A program made the position numbers and the translations under genes. Under the pieces are notes generated by a model that was not told where the DNA came from, ran no database searches, and saw only the letters and a program-made list of their open reading frames with translations. From Elgaria multicarinata webbii (Eukaryota; Chordata; Lepidosauria; Squamata; Anguidae): a stretch of DNA of 64,000 bases. Positions 47,901 to 59,900 of this stretch are shown here, piece by piece. The stretch lies in the NCBI RefSeq assembly GCF_023053635.1, contig NC_086176.1, positions 73,914,536 through 73,978,535 of the forward strand, written 5' to 3'. Within the stretch, counting starts at the first letter, position 1, and each line of letters starts with the position of its first letter.

Positions 47901-50900
47901 GATAGATATCCACAAGGGACACCACATTGGCTATGACTTGTGGCTTAATGCTCGGCCCCATTATAAGCAGGGGAACATGGGAACTTGCTTCATACATGCT
48001 CATTTTATAAAACTGTCTATGTTCCATAGCAAGTTCTCCATGATCTGCCATGAATATGACAAGAGTTCTTTTGAGTAACCCTGTTTCAGTTAGAGCAGAA
48101 ATTATCTCACCTGCAACAAAAGACAAGAAAATGTTACCACACAAACATTACAATATTAATTAAATATCTGTATGTATAAAAACTGGTGTGTATTTGTTAA
48201 GCCTTGAACATAACTCTTTCCCCATTACACACAAAGCACTAGATCAGCCTTCCCAACCTGGTGATCTCTAGGTGTGATGGACTGCATGAGGTTTAAACCC
48301 TCTGGACAGGCAGAAGCCTAAATAAATAAAAGATCAAAGAAACTCCAACATAAAACACCTTGCGCTAGGTTCTGAAAAACGTTTTCTGCAAGCTACAATT
48401 CTAAGACTTCTAATAATGTATGATTGGAATGCAATGCAGCTTCTACATGACCAGGATCAGAATAATAATTGTTTTCACTGTAATATTATTAAGAACTGCA
48501 TTAAGGCATTAGTAAGAAAATTAGACTAGGATATCACCTACCAAGCATGGCATCAGTTTCTGCACACATGGCATAATAATGTGCTCGAATATCTCTGATT
48601 TCTTTCTGTGTAAATTTCCCAGTGCAGTTCTTAGTGTAAGAGGAATAATAATCTACTGAGTGCATCTCTGAAAATGGAGACCATTTTGGAATCTTAATGG
48701 CTTTGTATCTCACCTAATAAGAAGATAGAAATATGTTATTTTGGCAGACTAGTGTACACCCACAATTTGTCAAGAGTTTTCAAGTAGGTGCCTTTTTTCT
48801 CTGCCAGCCCAAATCATTCAGAAAGCACAGGCGGAGGGATCCAGGACAGTCTGTTGCCGCAAGCTACTCTTTGGTTTCGGGGGAGTATCACAGCCTTCTG
48901 CTGCAGTGGCCTCCTCTTTTGTAGAGTCCAGCAGCCTCTTCTGATCACAGTATTTCCTCTAACCGTATAGCTATAACCATTCAAATGCTTATATAAATCC
49001 TCTAAAATAAAACCTCTTCCGACAAAACTGAACTTGATCTGCCTTTGCTGACTACAGCTCATGTGTCTTGGAATGAAGCCACATGCCTCAAATACAGCTC
49101 TGGCTGTTATACTGCCTTACAGACCATCTGCTTAGCAACACAGTGTACTGTGAGAGCATCATGTTGATGCACCAAATGAACAGAGAGGTTGCTTCAATGC
49201 TAAGCTCCATTCAAACCTAGTCAGGCTGCCACAATCCCAGGAACCATGGAATTCATTCTACAAGCCCAGCAGGACTTCCAGCAGTGTACACACATACATA
49301 CACACACACAGCATGGCAGACTAGTATTGAAAGAAAGGAAAAAAAGCCCCGCTTGATGCATGAAATCCCTTAGGCTCATACAAAAGAGCTCCTTTGTTTA
49401 CCCAGCAAACGTTTGTCATGATGGCAATCCTAGAGTTCTAGTAGCAAATCCCCAGGATTTTGCTAAACGTGTGCTCAGATTGATTCATTTCAATAGATTC
49501 AATATCAGAACTGGACAGCTCTGGCCCGGCTCAGTGGAGACAATGCCACAGCTGGACAAATGGACACTGGATATCGGCTGCTGGGGAGGGGTGGGGGGAA
49601 AACCCAGGTAGTTTATTGCTGTCATGTGCTACTTGTGAGTTCCTTGAAAGCCTCTGTTTGGCTACTGTGGGAAATAGGATGCTGATCCAACAGGGCTCTT
49701 ATGTTCTTAGATGTCCACAGCTTTCCCCTGAGGAAGCCAAGGAGCAAACAAAGGACTATTTTTGTCTGGCTCCAGCTCTGCCATGGTAAAGTATCTAATC
49801 AAACATGCACTTGAAGAAGAAATCCTGTCAATTATTGCCCCAATTGCTGCTGCCAAATTTGGGGTTCTGTGAAAATGTAATACAGATGCTATTACAAGGA
49901 ACCTAAAAATCTAGACTCTAGCCATGTAAAATCCATCATCCATCCATACAACTGCTCTCAAAATTAAAGACAAAGGTCAACTAACAGAAGGGAAGAGAAG
50001 ACACAGAAGGGTAGGAAAATTACCATCTAAAATCATAAGAGCCATGCTGAATCAAACCAAAGACCTACATCTACTCCAGCAGTCTGTGCCCAACCAGCTG
50101 CCTCTGGGAAGCCCACAAACCAGGAGTGAGTGCAATAGCACCCTCCCATTAGTGATCCCCATCAACTGATATACAGAAGCATACTGCCTCCGACAGTGGA
50201 GGTAATCCTCCATTAATTTGTTTAATCCTCTTTTAAAGCCATCTAAATTGGTGGCCATCACTATACCTTGTGGTAGTGAATTCCATAGTTTAACTATGCA
50301 CTGTCAAAGATCAATTGCATAGTATATATTTCGTGGGCTTTATGGCATATCTGCACAGAAGCTACCCATAGTTCTCGCTTGGCACTGTAGCACACAACTG
50401 CATGTGGATCCCAGGAAAAAACACACAACTTTTCTCCTGTTAGGATTCTCCTGTACTGACAGTGGAAAGTCAATTGTGCAGCCCATTGGTAGCCCTACAA
50501 TTGTCCCTGTTGGCCACAAAGATGAAAAATGACAAGAGAAGTCTTAATAGATTGGTTTCATTACATGAAACACCCAATTTCCAGTCTAAGAATCACATGA
50601 GCAGAGATTTGAGGTACACTCTCTGTTGTCCCCAGTTTAAGGATGTCGCACAGGGACCAGAGCTGAGGGGGGTGGGGGGAGCTTAGTAGAGATTTTAGAG
50701 AGCTGAGTTCAAGATGCACAGTAAACCAATCATGCTTCACTAAATGAAGACAGACCACTGATGTGTATTACAACAGGAGAAAAGAAGATTTCTTAAACAG
50801 CTGAAAATCCCAGATATTACAATTATGAGGACTAGTTTTGACTATTACCTCAAATATTAAAAAAGCAAAAGAAAAAAGCAACCTACGTGCACTGAAGATG

Positions 50901-53900
50901 TTTTTGTGAAGAAATGATTGTTTTGTTTAAAATATTCTGCTGAATTACAGCACTGTGCTGCTGTTTAAGCACTGGGAGCCATGGTAACCAGTCTGGAAAG
51001 TGCTGTGACCATAGTAAGACAGCATCAGGGAATAATTCAAATGGCATACAAACAAACAGGAATAATTGACTCCCTGTCTCGGAAATATTACTGGGTTCCT
51101 TCATAGGAAAACAACTAGATCCCACTCCCACAAATTAGAGAAGAAAGGGTAAACAGCTTGAATTAACTTTTCCATCATATAATAGAAATCAACCAATCCT
51201 GTAACAGACATAAACAAAAGCACTCTTTAGAATGTTACATTGCAACATTACTCCAGGGAAGGTCAATCTACCAACACAATATTCAATACTGCATCAAGGA
51301 CATATGTTTTATGTACAGTGAGATACAGACTGCCAATACAAGGACTATACCAGCAAACAAATGTAAAATGTACAAAATAACCTATTCCAAGCACGCACAC
51401 ACACTCCACCTTGGTAGCAGACACTGTTTATCACCAGTTTACTTTCCCTAATCATGGTGGAAAAAAACTCAGAAGGAAACAAGCGTAAGCACAAAGAGTC
51501 AAAGAATGGTGCCAAGTCATGCTCATGCTACTACGCTTATGTGATGCCTTCTCCTCTGCCACCACACCGGGGACAAGTCTTGTGTGTTCTAAAGTTAAAT
51601 GCATTTGCCCACATTCATCCTTCCTCTTGTTTCTTTCAACACCACCCAACTCCTACAGTTTACCCCCTTTGTGCATTTTAGCTTGGAAATTCCTTGCAGG
51701 CAGCAATCTTCCTATGCAACTCTATAAGGTGTATACTGATGTAATAAATAATATTTGGTTGTATTTAGGAATGTGCAATGAGGCTGGCAGAAGTGGACAT
51801 CCCCACTCCCTCATCTTCACGGCAGTCCCTCCAGCCCTCCAAAAATGATATATAGAGGGTTGGAGGGACTGCCGAATCCGGTAGCATCCCCACCAAACTA
51901 CAATTCTGTGGGTGGGGGGGAGAAGGGGATGACAGTTAAAGTAGTGTAAAAAACATTCCTAACCATGGTGGCTACAATAACCATTTATTTATTTATTATT
52001 TATTTATTAATTACACTTCTATACTGCCCAATAGCCGGAGCTCTCTGGGAGGTTCACAAAAATTAAAAACATTCAAAGTGTTTAAATCATGGTTTAAACA
52101 CGCTCACTTAACCATTTGCTGCAAAAGGATTAGCAGCCTAACCATGGCATAGCATGTTGTCTGAACAGGCTTATCATAAACCGCTAGTGCAGATGTGTCT
52201 TACCTAGCTTCTGATAATCTATCAACATAGACAAAGACTAAACCTTTAGTCTTAGAGCTCCATCCAATGAGCGTTTTACTGCACGCTTGTTACTGGGCAT
52301 TCACAGATTGCTCCCATGATGTCGTCTACCTCTCGCGCATCTTCCACCCCTTCTGGCCTTCCTTGCACCGCAACCCCCACCCCCACCCAGAAAAAGTCCA
52401 GTTGCTACTCTCTCCTGCCAGACTGAATAGACCTCGTTACTTTCTGTTTTCAGGAAGCAACGTCGGACAACGAGAGAAGCGACGGGAGCTGCACTTTTCT
52501 ACCTAGATGTGATGGGGCTCTTAGACTGAGTTGCACGGAGTTGAGAAATGTGATAGCCAACAAATGCTATTCTTAAAACCTTTACATACCCTTTGTAGCC
52601 AATATGGAGATGTCAGAAATGTAGACGATCCATAATTTTCTCCTGAGGAGGGTGAAGGATATGGGTGAGGTAAATTTAATCCCAAGTAAAGAACAAAGGG
52701 TTGTTTTAAGTGAGTTGCATTATTTCTTATCCAACTTGCTGCTTCATCAGTGATCTCCCAATCTTTTTGCATGACTCTTATATAACTCTTGTTACCTATG
52801 AGTTTGGCCACAGGCCTGCCTTCCTGCTCAAGCAAAAAATTGACATTTCTGGTCCAAGCCTCCACACGGTTACTGAAAATAAGAAGAGCATTCATTGTTG
52901 GCCATTTCAGATTACGCATAGTTGCAGACAGATTACCAGCCTTTTCAAAATTCTGAAACATTTGCCTTTTGAATATAGTACTTCCATCTCATACTTTTTG
53001 GAATATTTTTACTTTGGATATTTATATCTCACCCTTCAACATATTTCCAGATATATGCTGTGTGTGCATGTAATGTGAAACCGTAGTTTAGCATTAGAGC
53101 AGTGGTTCTCAACCTTCCTAATGCCGCGACCCTTTAATACAGTTCCTCATGTTGTGGTGACCCCCAACCATAAAATTATTTTCGTTCTTCTCTACACGAT
53201 CCATCGTCATGGGATGGTTTGCTGATGAAAATAATACATAACAATAGCTTTAATAATACAAAAGATGATACATGACAGTTCAGTCAATACAGTTTCTAAA
53301 CCATCGGAAATATGTGTTTTCCGATGGTCTTAGGCGACCCCTGTGAAAGGGTCATTCGACCCCCAAAGGGGTCCCGACCCACAGGTTGAGAACCGCTGCA
53401 TTAGAGGGACAAGCTGTAGAGAGAGCCCTGGGCTTGCACTCTAACCCCTCCTCCTTTGGCACAGCTGCAAGGAGAAGTTCAGGAGCTTTTGCTTCCAATT
53501 TAGTCTAACCACAGCTTGTCTTGATATCTGAAACCATACAAACTATGGTTAGTCTTAACTAGGGTTAAAGAAAACAAGCCAAATTCAAATCATAGATTAT
53601 AAAGCTGGCTTGTTTTCACTAACCATAGTTAAGGTTAACCACAGTGTAGGGTTCAGATGAAATATTAAACTAAGGTTAATCTAAAATGAATGTGGAGGTT
53701 TCCAGTCGCCTCCTCACAGCTGTGCGCCACAAAATAAGCACCACAAAAAACACTGAACAGCATTTTTGAGTGCATAATAGAATGGTGCCTTCTTCCATAT
53801 ACAAAAGAGGAAATGAAAAATATTTTTGTAATAGACTTGAACTTCTCTGACTAAATCTAGACATTCTGGAAAAGGAATGACACACACCCAGTCATTTTCT

Positions 53901-56900
53901 CCTTATAACAGTGCAAACAAACCATGACCCTCAGAAAGGTTCTGCGTGGGTGCCTACAAGTGTTTACATTTTCTGAAGAGAAAAGCTAGACATTTAAAAA
54001 CACACACATATACCTACAATTCTCATAAGGTATTGAACTTTTACAAAAAATATAAGCCACTCTAAGATGTTTGTTGCCTTATCATTTTTATATCTCCCAC
54101 ACAATGAGGGCAGACAATACAAAGAGGTTTTTAGAAAAGTTAACAGAAAAATCATTTGAGAAAAATCATTTGAGAAAAAGTCTCATATAGTTTGAGACAG
54201 ATAAAAAAAATTAATGGGATAACTCATTTTACGGATAGCCATTGTACTCTTAGAATTTGAGGTTATAGCAGAGGGCACATCTATTAATAAGGAAGTTAAC
54301 AGGTAGTACAAAGACTGCTGAGGCATCTTTGATAGCTAAACTATATGTGACACAAGAGTCATGTGACTAAGGGTGCAATACTATGCATGTTTAGTCAGAA
54401 AAAGTCCTACAATTTCCAGCATCCACCACCCAGCTATGCTGTATTAGGAATACTGGGTGTGGTAGGACTTCTTTCTGTCTAAACATGCATAGGATTGCAT
54501 CCTACATTCCCAATGTTTTTATGTTTGTTGCCATGATAAATAAGCTAACTGCTGAAAAGCACTTTACAGATAAAAGAGAAATGAGAAAACAATGATAAAG
54601 TTTAAATCAATGGGCATCAAAAAATACTTCTTTTTTTTCATTTGCTCACCTTACTGAATGGTGCCCTGAAGTATAATCTATTTTTCCATATTTCTGAGCA
54701 GAGTAGCCTTGCTTTTCCATGAGGTCCATCCATGTTATGTAATTTGGATCTAAGCCCTTAAAGTTATTCCAAGACTCTGTTAAGTGAGTGAAGAGTCCAC
54801 TCCACATAGCTAAAAAACATACCATAAGTTGTTGATAATCATAAATGCATAAAACCATCCTATAAAAATTCTATAAAAATTTCTCTTTAATGTATATAAC
54901 TTGCACTGCAGCTAAAAGGCATCCTACAGGGCAAGAACTTGTGACTTCAAGACTGATAGAGTCTTTCTTTATTTTTCCGGCACATTGTTGCATTGATCCC
55001 AGGAGACCAGAGCTGGTCCAACAGCATGAAAATCCCTCCTCCCTCTCCACTCCCAACAAAAAAAAAGTTATTTCATTTACTTCTATCATACCTTTTAGAG
55101 CAAGTCCTCCCAAAGCAATTTACAATAAAAAAAAGTTGGAAACCATAATATAGCTATTGCCTTGATTACATTGGGGTGGATCAAGATTTGATCCTACTTA
55201 GAGCAGATCCATTGAAATACAGGACTTATGTTAGTCATGACTAACTTAAGTCCCATTGCTTTCAATGGGTCTACTCTAAGAACAACGAAGTTTAGATCCA
55301 ACCCTTTGTATTTGACATGGAACTTAAGAGATGAAATGGATGCAATTATGACCAATCTTATTTAGGACTGCTATTGCCACTATTTTCAATTTGCTGATAG
55401 ATGGAACTACAAGTAGAAATCATCTCCTGAATTTAGACCTATGCTTTTGACTATTGACAATTAATTCTTAAACGCCATACTACAGCAAGGGAGATACAAG
55501 AGTGGAAACAGTTTTTTGCTAGTGGTGCTTCCTTATCTGAGCACAGAAGGATGCCACAAGATGGGAGAGGAGAAGGTATAACATTCAGCATATGCATACT
55601 TGGCCGTGCCCCAAACACCCACCACCAAATGATCAGAGTTCTAATATGGTAACCTACTGAAGAGGGGGCAGGAGAAAAGAGAAAGGAGGTGTTGCACTCA
55701 GTCCAGGTGTCCTTTTCCCTTCTGACCTGCTACTATCAGTACAGTCAGTTCTCATAATCTGTTCAATATAAAGAAAAGGGAGGACCACCTGTGCATGGGC
55801 AGCTCACTTCATCAATGCCCAAGTGTTTGTTTATATAGGGATTTCTATTCTGTCTCTCCACTTCTAGGAAACACACAAAATAAATAATTAACCTTGCAAA
55901 TATTTATCCAAAATGAAGAGTTATTTGGTCTTCCACACTTCTCTCATAAATGGCAAAACTTTTAAGAGCTACAATTTTCAAATTTCAGCAGGTGCCATTT
56001 GTATGCATGCAGCACCTGGTGAAATTCCCTCTTCATCACAACAGTTAAAGCTGCAGGTGCCCTGCCCTCTTTTAAATCTGGTCACGCTAGTATAGCACCT
56101 GCACCTTTAACTGTTGTGATGACGAGGGAATTTCACCAGGTTCTCCATATATACAAATGACACCTGCTGAAATCCCCTTTTCTATGCAACTGTCCTCCTT
56201 TTCATATGGTCACCCTAAATATTGTGAGAAGTAGACAGGATCTGCATAAGAGAAGTAGATGTTATTCTGTTTGGGCAACTTAAGGAAATGTCCTCAGGAC
56301 TAATGACAGAAGATGAAGTAATTAAATACCCCCCAAAACTAATTTATTTTTTGTAAACCGCCCAGAGAGCTTTGGCTATGGGGCGGTATATAAATGCAGT
56401 AAATAAATAATTGTTAGAGAAATTCTGTTTGGTGGAAAACATACATAAGCAAGTTGATAAGAAATCATTTAAATATGAGATCCAAAGCATAGGGACTCCA
56501 GGACATTGGTTCTAACAGAATATTCCACCTGTCCTCTGCAGGACAATGGCACCAGTCCTCATCATCTTCTCTATGCTCAGTTTTGCTCCCAGCTCAGAAA
56601 TGTCATTGGCTAAGAAACTTTAATCTTTAAAGGCAGTACTCTAGATCTAAACTTAGAACACTTTTAATATGTGTTTTATTTGCAACTATTATATGTTTAA
56701 TGCTCTTTTATCATGAAATATAAAAGATGAAAAGATATACCTGTTCTCAGAGGCTTCTATTTAAAAACTCTGTGTGTTACTACCAGGAATTTTGTAAACT
56801 TACAATTGCTATGGTGACACATTGTTCCTGAAATATTGCATGGAATACATTACCTGCTGATTCATGATCCAGCTACATACAGAAATCCCATATCATAAAA

Positions 56901-59900
56901 TCCATAGACAAGGACAAATCTGTCACAAAGCAGGTAATAAAAATGGCATCCAAACTAAATGTGTGTTTAGCTATATGTTCACCTGCCCAATAACTCACTT
57001 GTCACATCAAAATCACACTCCTTAATCAAGATAGAAGAATATTGGTAAGGATCTCTACACCTATGGAGATTGAATTATTCTTCCATCGTTTTCAAAAAGT
57101 CAGACTTCCTCTGGTAAGAAAAAAGACTGTACTAGGAAAACATGGGAAGATTACAAATAATGACAAAGTTGTATGAACCTTACATACACACCAAATTTGG
57201 AAAAAACTATAAATCCTTGTCTGGAAGAAGCCTAAACTGAAAAAAAAAACCCCACATAACAGCTTTCAAACAGATAAAGCAAGAACAGACAAAGTAACAG
57301 ATAAAATTGTCTAGGAAAACAGAGAAAAGAGTCAATCAGATGGAATACCTGACAGAATAAAGGTGTCTTATAGAGGAGGAAGCCAGATGGATCTCCCAGT
57401 ACTGGCAGTTCTGTAACACAACTCCTAATGACGGGATAAGCAGATGCGTAGGTCATGAAACAAACTTTTATCAAGGATAAGTGGTACTGTCAATTGAGTT
57501 GGTACTGTCAATTGAGCGGCTTTGTGCAAGTCACCACAATACCCAGACTCTGTTCTCCATCTGTTAAATGCGCATGACAATAGGCCTAACCAACTCACAC
57601 TTTTGTGTGAATGACTGAATCACTAATTCTGACCTTCAGTACATGGTGGATAGGAAAGAAGACAATAATACATTCTCAAAGTCTTACAGCTGTTTATGTC
57701 ATTTAAAAATATAGATACCAATGATATGTCTATCCTCATAGTCCAGGGCACAGACAATTAAAAAACACAAGATTTTAGTTATCCAAGTAAAGCCTTTTGA
57801 AGTTTAACTATCATAAATTAGTATTTAAGCAGACTCTACTCAAGTGTTTATTGCTTAAGTATGATCTTACCAGCACGGGAAGGACAACATATTGGAGAAT
57901 TGGTGTAGGCATTAAGAAAGAGAGAGCCATGTCTTCTCATGAGATTGATAAAAGGCAAAGCTACCGTTTCATTTTTTGGGTGAAATGTCAGCCTTCCATC
58001 CTGTACGAAGGGGGGGAGGGGAAAGGACATTATGGAAATTCTCTGCTGGTTAATATCTGCAATACTACAATCAACCTGTAAATCTTCTTCCAAAACATCC
58101 ATTTCAGATGTTCTGGATGGTATCTATTACACATACACACATTTGCTGCAGGTATTTTTTTTATTTTTTTTATTTTTTTAAAAAAACTGGAGTTTTTCTA
58201 TGCGCGTGTTTTCAATCACAGACACCAACACAGTTAACAACATCTCGGAACATCAGAAGCTGAGAAAGATGGCGCACCTGGGGCACTTAGCTTGACATGT
58301 CAGAGAAACAGTTCCTATCCTACAATTGTCTTCTATACACTTAGAGTGGGGAAGCATTGTGATTTCACATCTGAAGCCTGAGGTAGTACAATTTTGTAGT
58401 AACAGTGCTATCTTGTGACCCTCTCAATTGTGTAGATTCATTTCAGTAAGACTTTGGGTGCTTTCAGACAGAGGGATCCTAACATTAACTATCAGAAGGC
58501 AGTGTGCAGCTATTTCATCTTTTCTTTCTTAATGGATTTTCCCTGATAAGAAAGGTGGAAGCAGTGGTGAGGAAACATGGGATGGTCACATCATCTAGAT
58601 TCTCCCTCTCACTTCTCCCCACCCATCATAAAATTCAGTAAATCTTGGAGTAACCTTTGTGAATAGTTGTTGAGTAGGAGCCTGAGTCATGACCACTAGT
58701 CACTCAGAATCTTTGTTCCCAGCTGTTTAAGGCTGCTTATGTAGACCTGCCTCTTTCCGATGATGTAGGCAAAGAAAACAATGTCAGTAGAATGCTTCTG
58801 TCTTTTAAGGGAGCTCTGCACATAGCAATTTGTTCTGTGTTCAAGTGACCGTCACTTATGCTAACGCTCTCATTTCTAGAAGCTGCCTATCTGTTCTTGA
58901 GTAATACTGATCAAGCTGCTTCATGTTCACACTGCCACTGCGTACAAACACCTACACTAGAGATGTTACAAAATGCCTCACAGCCAATCTACGATTTTTT
59001 GGGCTATGCTGGTGGGCCACCCAGTGGACAGAAAGAGCAGTTTGAAATGGTTTTGTGTAGCATGTCTACTTGGAAATAAGTCCCACCATGTCAATGCACA
59101 AATGTACTCAAATAACCATGTGCATAGGATTGCAGTATCACATACATGAACATGTCCCCAAATTACTAAGCAAAAGTTTAGCAACAATGCTCGGTGCTCA
59201 CACTAGATTCTGTGGCATGAAAGTGGCACCTCCAGGTGGAAAGCAGTAGAGCAACTAGCAATAGAGCAACCTTGGGGCCAAAAAGTCCAAGGCCCCACAG
59301 CCCATCCCCAAATAACCACCCAGAGAGCAGCAGGTGATGGGGGCTTCAGGACAGCAGAAACGAGCTTTGTTTTATTCAGTTAGTTGTGACAGTACTATGA
59401 TTTAAGTCCATTTAAAATGCAAAACTGCACATGCTCAGAGTTTTGTTGTTTTAAACCACGGTTGGCAAACAGATCTGTTACTGCTGCTGCTATCCTAACA
59501 AATATTTAGGAATGTAAAAGCAGTTGTTAAGCATGGAATGGCAGTGTGTGTGGAGAGAAGGCAAAGGCGGCCTCAACGGGACCACTACATCCTGGGTTTA
59601 AAATTACCTAGATGCACTACTAGTTGCAAAGCCAAGAGGCAGAAGGCTCAAGCAGTTATAGAAGAGCATATGAGAGTTGAAAGCATAGCTGTTTCACATC
59701 ACTTCGCCTCACGTTCCTTCCTTCAAACAGAGGCGCCGGAAATCAAGTTGTTCTAGATTAGTTTTTTTAAAAATAAAATACTTACAAAGGAATCGCATAT
59801 GACCATCACAACGTTAGGCTTGCCATAACTATCATCAGTGCCAAAGAGAGGCCTCGCCTCCACAGCTCCTCGAGAAGCAAACCCCAGGAGCAGGAGGGCC

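Larger units (their letters stand above)
48111..52589 (-). other. ARSK: ARSK introns 5 and 4
   Basis: Apart from exon 5, this holds a hAT-like MITE end at 48244-48290, an interspersed repeat at 50010-50320, a hairpin element near 51766-51905, a LINE tail at 51980-52062 and a degraded MITE at 52253-52520. The stretches 48725-49990 and 50330-51760 show no supported feature. Confidence 0.55.
55896..56935. repeat. Segment B of a duplicated ARSK intron block
   Basis: Partner of 42470-43620. It reads gcaaatatttatccaaaatg, gttattctgtttgggcaact, agctcagaaatgtcattggc, ctttaatctttaaaggcag, ctaccaggaattttgtaaac and gacaaatctgtcacaaag. MITE sequence (55978-56216) and a LINE tail (56348-56411) interrupt it and are absent from segment A, so they arrived later. 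Confidence 0.65.
54810..57870 (-). other. ARSK: ARSK intron 2 with duplicated segment B
   Basis: Contains a palindromic MITE at 55174-55304 and segment B at 55896-56935, itself interrupted by MITE and LINE pieces. The remainder is AT-rich with no supported feature. Confidence 0.6.
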
